From: Streptomyces sclerotialus
Lineage (GTDB): Bacteria; Actinomycetota; Actinomycetes; Streptomycetales; Streptomycetaceae
NCBI RefSeq assembly: GCF_040907265.1
Contig: NZ_JBFOHP010000002.1
Location: forward strand, 3,186,501 to 3,250,500
Length of the DNA: 64,000 bases
Reading direction: 5' to 3'
A program made the translations under genes and the position numbers. The notes under the pieces were generated by a model. The model was given only the letters and a program-made list of their open reading frames with translations. It did no database searches and had not been told where the DNA came from. Of this stretch, positions 34,023 through 39,909 are shown piece after piece. The stretch's first letter is position 1. Each line of letters starts with the position of its first letter.

Positions 34023-34063
34023 CGGGGAGGGCAGCGCAGGCGAATCGATTTTTGCCCTCCCCG
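34023..34063 (+). terminator. Terminator-like inverted repeat
   Basis: CGGGGAGGGCA and TGCCCTCCCCG (11 bp each) flank a 19-nt loop directly after the prim-pol-like gene and before tRNA-Lys. It should stop read-through into the tRNA. Confidence 0.65.
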
Positions 34064-34094
34064 ATCAGGGTGCTAAGGTTTTCCACGTCAGCAG

Positions 34095-34168
34095 GCGCCG
34101 CTAGCTCAGTTGGTTAGAGCAGCTGACTCTTAATCAGCGGGTCCGGGGTTCGAGTCCCTGGCGGCGCA
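34095..34168 (+). tRNA. tRNA-Lys (CTT anticodon), copy 1
   Basis: Cloverleaf with acceptor GCGCCGC/GCGGCGC, D-arm GCTCAGTTGGTTAGAGC, anticodon loop CTCTTAA giving CTT (Lys), variable loop GGGTC and T-arm CCGGGGTTCGAGTCCCTGG. CCA is not encoded. An identical copy is at 38647-38720. Confidence 0.96.
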
Positions 34169-34171
34169 CAG

Positions 34172-34213
34172 ACACGGCGAAGGCCCTCACTCCGGTGAGG
34201 GCCTTCGCCGTGT
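34172..34213 (+). terminator. Perfect 19-bp terminator after tRNA-Lys copy 1
   Basis: ACACGGCGAAGGCCCTCAC and its exact complement enclose a TCCG loop, four bases after the tRNA. It likely serves the tRNA and the convergent LPMO gene. Confidence 0.88.
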
Positions 34214-34241
34214 GCGCCTACATGACCGGTGCGACCGGACG

Positions 34242-34835
34242 CTACGACAGGTTGACGTCGGCGCAGGAGTAGAAGGCGTTGCCGGTGTCGGCGATGTTCC
34301 AGACGCCGAGGATCATGTGCCGGCCCGTGTGCTGGGTCGGGACGGTGCCCTGCTGGCTCCAGACCTCCGGCGGCTGCTTGCCGCCCATGGGCACCGTCAT
34401 GAAGGGCTCGGATTCCAGGGCCGCGCGGGTGAGCGGCTTGCTCGGGTCCCAGCCCTGCTTGGTGATGTAGTACCGGAAGTCCGTCGTGGCGTGCCGGGCG
34501 GTCATCTTCCAGGTGAAGGTGAAGCCCTGCCCCGCCTTGAGGTTCGTGGCGGGCCACTGGCCGCCACGGGGGTCGTCGAGCGCGGCGAACCCGGAGTTGC
34601 CGCCGGCGCAGATCTTGCCGTCGGCGGGGCCCGCCGCCGGGAAGCCCTTCGGGCCCTCGACGCTCTGCGGCTCCCACTGGATGGCGCCGCAGTTCTTGAC
34701 GGTGCCGGCGGCACACAGCGCCTGCCGGCTCGGGGGCTGGGTGCCGTACCCGTGGCTGGAGGCGCTGCCGGTGGCGAGCAGGGAGGCGCCGGCTATGCCG
34801 AGGGTGACGACGGCGACGCTGATCTTCTTACGCAT
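34242..34835 (-). CDS. Secreted lytic polysaccharide monooxygenase (AA10, chitin-binding protein)
   Basis: A 197-residue copper-dependent LPMO of family AA10. The signal peptide (MRKKISVAVVTLGIAGASLLATGSA) ends so that mature protein starts at His28 (HGYGTQPPSRQALC), whose amino group and side chain bind copper. The second histidine of the brace is His115 in ARHATTDFRYYITKQGW. No extra binding module is present. The enzyme oxidatively cleaves crystalline chitin (cellulose is possible in some members). ATG 34835 gives a textbook signal peptide; the upstream frame is untranslated leader. Two DasR-type sites precede it, so induction by GlcNAc is likely. Similar to the S. coelicolor protein near SCO2833 (recalled). 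Confidence 0.95.
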   Translation of the reverse strand: MRKKISVAVVTLGIAGASLLATGSASSHGYGTQPPSRQALCAAGTVKNCGAIQWEPQSVEGPKGFPAAGPADGKICAGGNSGFAALDDPRGGQWPATNLKAGQGFTFTWKMTARHATTDFRYYITKQGWDPSKPLTRAALESEPFMTVPMGGKQPPEVWSQQGTVPTQHTGRHMILGVWNIADTGNAFYSCADVNLS

Positions 34836-34882
34836 GCTTCGCTCCTGAACGTGGGGCGGGGGGGGTTCCATGAGCCGTGCAC

Positions 34883-34898
34883 TGCGGTCTAGACCAAG
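34883..34898. promoter_or_regulatory. dre-like DasR operator 1 upstream of LPMO
   Basis: The 10-bp core GGTCTAGACC at 34886-34895 is a perfect palindrome identical to the centre of the dre consensus. It lies about 50 bp upstream of the LPMO start. Confidence 0.75.
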
Positions 34899-34922
34899 TC
34901 GCAGAGTAATGACGGGGGTTGC

Positions 34923-34938
34923 AGTTGTCCAGACCAAT
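34923..34938. promoter_or_regulatory. dre-like DasR operator 2 upstream of LPMO
   Basis: TGTCCAGACC at 34926-34935 matches eight of ten core positions of GGTCTAGACC. Its centre is exactly 40 bp from that of operator 1, near four helical turns, so two DasR dimers could sit on one DNA face. Confidence 0.6.
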
Positions 34939-35006
34939 TGCCGACCCCTCGCCACCCGCCCTCCGCCCCCCGTTCATCCGGACTTCCCGCCGGTGAGCTC
35001 AGTCCC

Positions 35007-35426
35007 TCAGTTCCGCTCCGCGAACAGTCGCGCCAGGTGGGCGTCCAGATCCAGGTACCGGCTCTCGTGCCCGGGCGGCACCACCTCCGACGTCGCCCGC
35101 ACCCACGCCGCCAGGTCCGTGGCCTCGGCCGTCAGCGCGCACTCGCTCCCGGCGGACCGCAGCTCGATATGGACCCGGCGGAGCCCGACCGAGTCCCGGA
35201 AGGGCCGCATCCGCACGTCTCCCTCCCCCGCCGGGCCGCGCAGCCCGGCGATCAGCAGCTCCCGGGAGAACACCCAGGTCGTGACCGTACGGCCCTGGCT
35301 GACGAAGGCGACCCGGACCTCGTACGGACGGTCACTGCGGTAGCCGAACCGGCCCGCCACCGGGACGACGGTGTCCGGGCCGAGCAGCAGCTGCAGTTCG
35401 AGGGTGCGGGTCGTGGCGGCCACCAC
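35007..35426 (-). CDS. SsgA-like protein (SALP family)
   Basis: A 139-residue protein of the sporulation/cell-division SALP family. The match is over RSDRPYEVRVAF, TTWVFSRELLIAGLRGPAGEGDVRM and VPPGHESRYLDLDAHLARLF, which align in order with SsgA/SsgB. It lacks any membrane segment. SALPs position division or cell-wall-remodelling machinery in Streptomyces. It begins GTG 35426, seven bases after the SPFH stop, with GGAG in between. It is therefore the third gene of the NlpC-like/SPFH/SALP operon. None of the seven SALP loci I recall from S. coelicolor lies at this location, so it may be an additional paralogue. Confidence 0.85.
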   Translation of the reverse strand: MVAATTRTLELQLLLGPDTVVPVAGRFGYRSDRPYEVRVAFVSQGRTVTTWVFSRELLIAGLRGPAGEGDVRMRPFRDSVGLRRVHIELRSAGSECALTAEATDLAAWVRATSEVVPPGHESRYLDLDAHLARLFAERN

Positions 35427-35432
35427 GGCGCC

Positions 35433-37001
35433 TCACTCCTGCGCCGCCGCGCTGCCGCGGGCGGTGCAGAACGCCACGGTCAGGTCCTTGACCAGGGCCT
35501 TGCGTTCGTAGTCGTCCAGCTCCACCAGCCCCCGGCTGGTGAGCCGCCGTACGGTGTCGTCCACCGCGTCCACCACCGAGGTCAGCACCGCGTCGCGGTG
35601 CCGGGCGTCCAGCGCGGCGACCTGCCGGCGGTGCATGGCGGCCGCCACCTCCGGCGCGTACTCGATGCGGGTGGGCTGCGCGGCGAACACCTCGATGCCC
35701 ACCGGACGGCAGTCCGCCGCCAGCTGCGCGGTCAGCGCGTCGCCCACCGCCGCCGCGTCCCAGATGCTCGGGGTGGCGTCCTTGCGGAGCACGGGCCCGC
35801 CCGGCGAGGCGGCCGGCACGTCGGCGGGCAGCCCGCCGAGCACCCGCGCGGTCGCCGCCTCCACCTGTTCCCGCAGGTAGGTGACGTGGTCGTCGACCTC
35901 GTACCGGGCCCGAGCGGCGTCCACGACCCGCCACACCACCAGCACCACTGCCCGCAGCCCCACTCCGGTCACGTCCACCACGGGCATCGGCTCGCTCCGC
36001 CAGTGGCGCAGCCGCACGTCGATCCGGCGGCGGCGCAGCACCGGACTGATCCACACCAGCCCGGTCCGCCGGACGGTGCCGCGGTAGCGCCCGAAGAGGC
36101 TGATCACCCAGGCGCTGCCGACCCGGCCGCGGGCCAGCCCGCCGAGGGCGGACAGCACGGCGGCGCAGCCCAGCGCGAGCAGCGCCATGTCGCGGGGCGG
36201 CAGCGGCGTACGGTCCCGCACGGGCAGCCGCAGCAGGCGCCCCGCCTGCTCGGGCAGCATCCCGTGCCACCACAGCAGCGCCCCGCAGCAGACGGCGGCG
36301 ACCAGCCCGGCCGCCAGGGCGAACCCGCCGGGGAGCGAGGGGCCGCGCCGCTCGGTGAGGTGCGGGTCCTCGGCGGGGGCGCGGCGGCCGGGCGCTTCGG
36401 CCGCGGAGTGGTCGGCCGCGGAATGGTCGGCCCCAGAATGGTCGGCCGCCGGCCCTGCGGGACCGGCCGCCGCGCCGGGCCAGATCCCGGTGTCGGCCGG
36501 AGCGGCCGGCGAGGACACCCGGCTGCCCGCGTCGACCACGCCGAGGGCGTCGTTGAGGACCGCACGCTCGGCGGTGTCGAGCAGCTCGTCCGCCGCCTCG
36601 ATGCCGGCCGTGGGCGGCAGGTCCTCGGGGCCCGGGTCCGGTGCGGGTTCCGGACCGGGCCCGGGCTCGGGCCGCGGGACGGGCGCCGGGTCCGGCATCG
36701 GCTCCCCCGCGCTCGCCGCCCAGCCGGGGGCCGGGTGCCGGGCGTCCTCCGGGGCCGGGTGCCGGGCCTCGGCACCGGCCGCGTCCGCCGCCCGCGCACC
36801 GGACGGTTCCGGTGCCACGGGGCCGGTGCCCGCCCCGTCCCCGAATTCGTCCACGAAGGGCAACCCCGTGTCGGGGTCCATCAGGGGGATCATCCGCGGT
36901 GCCGCCCCGAACCCCCGTGCCGCCACGTCCGCCGGCTCCGCCGGGAACGCCGGCTCCGGTTGTCCGCTGTCCGTTCTGCCTGCCATGAAGTGCTCCGTCA
37001 T
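35433..37001 (-). CDS. SPFH/band-7 domain membrane protein with long Pro-rich N-terminus
   Basis: A 522-residue protein. The first 250 residues are cytosolic, disordered and Pro/Glu/Ala-rich, including a three-fold ADHS(G/A)A-type repeat. Then two membrane helices (GGFALAAGLVAAVCCGALLWW and MALLALGCAAVLSALGGLA) lead to an SPFH domain (VISLFGRYRGTVRRTGLVWISPV, RHWRSEPMPVVDVTGVGLRAVVLVVWRVVDAARARYEVDD). The C-terminal alpha-helical part ends AFCTARGSAAAQE. SPFH proteins scaffold membrane microdomains, so this may organise the adjacent cell-wall hydrolase and SALP. Start ATG 37001 overlaps the previous stop as ATGA; ATG 36986 is an alternative. Confidence 0.86.
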   Translation of the reverse strand: MTEHFMAGRTDSGQPEPAFPAEPADVAARGFGAAPRMIPLMDPDTGLPFVDEFGDGAGTGPVAPEPSGARAADAAGAEARHPAPEDARHPAPGWAASAGEPMPDPAPVPRPEPGPGPEPAPDPGPEDLPPTAGIEAADELLDTAERAVLNDALGVVDAGSRVSSPAAPADTGIWPGAAAGPAGPAADHSGADHSAADHSAAEAPGRRAPAEDPHLTERRGPSLPGGFALAAGLVAAVCCGALLWWHGMLPEQAGRLLRLPVRDRTPLPPRDMALLALGCAAVLSALGGLARGRVGSAWVISLFGRYRGTVRRTGLVWISPVLRRRRIDVRLRHWRSEPMPVVDVTGVGLRAVVLVVWRVVDAARARYEVDDHVTYLREQVEAATARVLGGLPADVPAASPGGPVLRKDATPSIWDAAAVGDALTAQLAADCRPVGIEVFAAQPTRIEYAPEVAAAMHRRQVAALDARHRDAVLTSVVDAVDDTVRRLTSRGLVELDDYERKALVKDLTVAFCTARGSAAAQE

Positions 37002-38329
37002 CGGAAGAGTCGCCGCCAGGTCTCGGGGCCCGGATAGCCGTCGGCTTCCCGGCCGCGCCAGCCCTGGGCACGCTGGAACGTCTCGACGTTCCGCCGGTCC
37101 GCCTCCGTCCAGCGCGGTCCGGGGCCCGAGAGGTAGTACTTGCCGTAGCCCTTCTTCACGAGCTGCCGGCCGAGCTGGGTGACATGCCCGCTCGACTCGC
37201 CGGGCCGGAAGTGCCGGACGCCGGGGAAGCCGCTCCGCCTGTCGGTGGCGGCCGGGCCCCCGATGTCCCGGCCCTTCCCGCCGACCAGGTACGCCCAGGT
37301 GCCGGGGCCGGGAATGCCGTCGGCCTCCGCGCCCCGCCAGCCCTGGGCCCGCTGGAAGGCCCGGGTGGCGTCCCGGTCCGCCGTGGACCAGCGCGGGCCG
37401 GGCCCCGTGCGGTAGAACGCGCCGCCGCCGCGGGCGACGAGCAGCTTCCCGAGCCGGGTCACCCATGAGTTGTCGGCCCCCGGGCCGAAGTGCGACAGAC
37501 CGGGGAAGGAGTGCGGGAAGCCGTCCGGGAGCCCGGTCTCGGGCAGCCCGGTCTCGGGAAGGCCGGTGTCAGGAAGGCCGGTGTCAGGGAGGCCGCCGCC
37601 GATCAGGCCCCGGTAGCGGTAGGGCACGTACTTGCCCGCGTTGCTCCAGTAGGCGTACGGCGTGACCTGTTTGCGGGCGTGCTTCGGAGCCAGTTCGTAC
37701 GCGAGGTACTTCGTCCGGGAACCCTCCGCCCAGCCGCCGAAAATGGTCACGTGCGAACCGGCGGAGGGGTTCGCCTCGTTGTGGTACAGCAGGATGTCGC
37801 CCGGCCGCAGGCCGTCCTTCGTTATCCGTACCGCGTACCGGCTGAGCGATCCGGTCCACTGGTTGCTGCCCAGGCCCCAGGCCATCGAGACGAAGCCCGA
37901 GCAGTCCTCGCGGTAGCCGTCGGACCAGAAGCCGTTCTGGCTGTACGGCACCCGGGCCGCGATCCAGCTCCTCGCCCGCGCGATGATCTCCGCACGGGTG
38001 GTGGGGCGCGGCTCGGCGGCGGGCCGGCCCCGCCCGTTGCCCGCCCCGCCGTACAACCCGCTGACCTGGCCCTGCGGGGCGTGCTCCGGCCCGGCGTCGG
38101 CGGCCGGGCTGCCCACCGGGCCGGCGGCGGGCAGTTCCTCGGCGGCCGGGGTGGCGAGGACCGTGCCGGCCGCGGCGGCCAGCACCAGCGCGCGGCGGGC
38201 ACCGTGCGCGGCGGGGTGGCCGCCGTCCCGGCGCCGCGCCGCGTGCGCGAGGGTGCGCCGCTGCTGGGCGCAGCCCGCGCAGGGGCAGTCGTCGGCGGGC
38301 TCGAATTCGACGAACACCGGCACCGTCAT
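36998..38329 (-). CDS. NlpC/P60-like cell-wall amidase with repeats and two C-terminal binding domains
   Basis: A 443-residue protein. N-terminal cytosolic part carries a CPCAGC motif (residues 15-20), then a membrane helix near 45-60. The catalytic domain has Cys143 (EDCSGFVSMAWGL) and His193 (SHVTIFGGW), the NlpC-like pair. Residues 246-270 are a five-fold GLP(D/E)T/G pentapeptide repeat. Two homologous peptidoglycan-binding modules follow (GPGPRWSTADRDATRAFQRAQGWRG and GPGPRWTEADRRNVETFQRAQGWRG). ATG 38329 follows AAGGGGAACGGGA. It probably cuts cell wall peptides as a membrane-anchored enzyme; the SPFH gene overlaps its stop, so they act together. Confidence 0.88.
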   Translation of the reverse strand: MTVPVFVEFEPADDCPCAGCAQQRRTLAHAARRRDGGHPAAHGARRALVLAAAAGTVLATPAAEELPAAGPVGSPAADAGPEHAPQGQVSGLYGGAGNGRGRPAAEPRPTTRAEIIARARSWIAARVPYSQNGFWSDGYREDCSGFVSMAWGLGSNQWTGSLSRYAVRITKDGLRPGDILLYHNEANPSAGSHVTIFGGWAEGSRTKYLAYELAPKHARKQVTPYAYWSNAGKYVPYRYRGLIGGGLPDTGLPDTGLPETGLPETGLPDGFPHSFPGLSHFGPGADNSWVTRLGKLLVARGGGAFYRTGPGPRWSTADRDATRAFQRAQGWRGAEADGIPGPGTWAYLVGGKGRDIGGPAATDRRSGFPGVRHFRPGESSGHVTQLGRQLVKKGYGKYYLSGPGPRWTEADRRNVETFQRAQGWRGREADGYPGPETWRRLFR

Positions 38330-38646
38330 TCCCGTTCCCCTTCCGGCCGTTTCTTTCTCATAGGCCTCACACCGGCACAGCTTCTCAACTACCGGCGCAT
38401 ACCGCATGCTGACGGGGCAACTGATGACCTTGCATACGGAACTACTCTCCCCTCGCCCAAATCCGGCGAACCGCCCGGCGGAATTGCGTCAGGACGCCGG
38501 CGCGGGGAGGGCGACACGCGGAAGAAAAGCCCTTCCGGCCGGATACCGGCAGGAGTGTCACGACTCACACATTCGGCGGGACGCCGGACGGCCTTCCGTG
38601 GTCCGGAGCACCCCTGGAGTTCGTGTAGAGTTTTTCAGGTCAGCGC

Positions 38647-38720
38647 GCGCCGCTAGCTCAGTTGGTTAGAGCAGCTGACTCTTAATCAGCGGGTCCGGGG
38701 TTCGAGTCCCTGGCGGCGCA
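38647..38720 (+). tRNA. tRNA-Lys (CTT anticodon), copy 2
   Basis: Identical over all 74 bases to the copy at 34095-34168, with anticodon CTT and acceptor GCGCCGC/GCGGCGC. The upstream 25 bp are also similar (T-rich element then GGTCAGC), consistent with a duplicated tRNA promoter. Confidence 0.96.
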
Positions 38721-38729
38721 CGTAGGGTC

Positions 38730-38759
38730 AAGGCCCCCTCGTCACGACGAGGGGGCCTT
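38730..38759 (+). terminator. Terminator after tRNA-Lys copy 2
   Basis: AAGGCCCCCTCGT and its complement form a 13-bp stem around CACG, ten bases after the tRNA. It differs in sequence from the terminator of copy 1. Confidence 0.85.
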
Positions 38760-38815
38760 GGTCGTTTCTTGACGGTGACCTTCAGCGGGATCGCTGGTCA
38801 AAAGGGTGTGCCGGG

Positions 38816-39511
38816 GTGCAGAGTCACGGGATGGCGAGGGACATCCAGGAGCGCATCAAGAGGCTGATCATCGACCAGCGGCTGCCGTCCGGCGCGCCCC
38901 TGCCGACCGAGCCGGAGCTGATGGAGCTGCTCGGGGTCAGCCGGAACTCCGTGCGCGAGGCACTGAAGGCACTCCAGGCGATGGGCATCGTGGAGATCCG
39001 CCACGGCTTCGGCACCTACGTCGGGCCGATGTCGATGGCCCCGATGATCGAGGGCCTGACCTTCCGCACGGTGGCCGGGCACTACCGCGGCGAGGACAGC
39101 CTGCTCCAGCTGCTGGAGCTGCGCGAGGCGGTGGAGACCGGACTGATCGCGCGGCTGGCGGGGCGGGTGCCGGACGGGGACCTGGCCGAGCTGGACGCGA
39201 TCGTGGCACGGATGCGGGCGGAGGCGGCGGCCGGCGGGGTACGGGCGGAGACCGACCGCGCTTTCCACGCCACTCTCCATCGCGGCCTGGACAATCTTCT
39301 GCTCAGCGAGGTGCTGGAAGCGTTCTGGGACGCCTTCCACCGGGTGCGTACGGATCTCGTCCCGGCGCACGCCGACCCGGAGACCACGGTGCGCCAGCAC
39401 GAGGAGATCGTGGCGGCGGTGCGGGAGGGCGACGGACCGCGCGCCGAGCGGGCCGTCCGCCACCACTTCGACAACATCCGCCACAGGCTGCGCAGTTCGG
39501 GCGAGCGGTGA
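38816..39511 (+). CDS. FadR/GntR-type transcriptional regulator
   Basis: A 231-residue FadR-subfamily regulator. The N-terminal winged HTH is at residues 5-65 (IKRLIIDQRLPSGAPLPTEPELMELLGVSRNSVREALKAL). The C-terminal FCD domain has the metal- or ligand-binding pattern LLELREAVETGLIARLA, FHATLHRGLDNLLLSEVLEAFW, and HEEIVAAVREGDGPRAERAVRHHFDNI with His residues. GTG 38816 has AAGGGTG at a suitable distance; ATG 38831 is an alternative. It lies 400 bp upstream of cslA in the same direction but whether it controls cslA or a catabolic gene elsewhere is open. Its effector would be an organic acid or sugar acid. Confidence 0.9.
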   Translation: MQSHGMARDIQERIKRLIIDQRLPSGAPLPTEPELMELLGVSRNSVREALKALQAMGIVEIRHGFGTYVGPMSMAPMIEGLTFRTVAGHYRGEDSLLQLLELREAVETGLIARLAGRVPDGDLAELDAIVARMRAEAAAGGVRAETDRAFHATLHRGLDNLLLSEVLEAFWDAFHRVRTDLVPAHADPETTVRQHEEIVAAVREGDGPRAERAVRHHFDNIRHRLRSSGER

Positions 39512-39909
39512 CACCTGCGGCAGGCGGAAGGGAGACCCGCCCGGCGGGGAGGGCGCACGGACCGCCGCACACCACTCCGAGTCCACCCATACGCCCACAC
39601 CTTCCGTAACCACCGCATTCCGCCCTTGCGATCATGAAGGCCGGTTAGGGACCCTGACGTGGCGGATGGGTCGAAGATGGCCTTGACGCGCACGTGGGGG
39701 AAGGACCGCCGGCTGCGCCGAACGAGGGGTTGGGGAACTCCGGGCGCTGCCATCATGACGGGGTACGACCGGGCAACCGGAAGGCGGACGGCACACGTCT
39801 GAGTACGTGGGCGGCCGAGACCACAGGGCACGGGCCGGTCAGGGGGACCGCAGGCCCGGCTGAGAACAGACGGACACGCAGCGAGTTCTGCGTGCGGGGG
39901 GATGGAGTC
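39512..39909 (+). other. Long leader/promoter region upstream of cslA
   Basis: About 400 bp without a gene. It contains several G-rich runs and short inverted repeats but no riboswitch fold I recognise. In-frame sequence upstream of the cslA ATG reads open to 39694 but lacks coding similarity. The promoter and a long 5' UTR are probably here. Confidence 0.45.

Noticed and set aside
37493..37595. Short tandem GLPDT repeats as a CRISPR-like array
   Set aside because: They are in-frame coding repeats of 15 bp without spacers, inside the NlpC-like gene.
34095..38720. Integrative element using tRNA-Lys as attachment site
   Set aside because: No integrase, excisionase or transfer gene is present between the tRNA copies; genes look like core Streptomyces functions. 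Kept only as a weak duplication idea.
39512..39909. Possible c-di-GMP or c-di-AMP riboswitch upstream of cslA
   Set aside because: GGGCAACC-like strings occur but the conserved core and helices of GEMM or ydaO-type switches could not be built.
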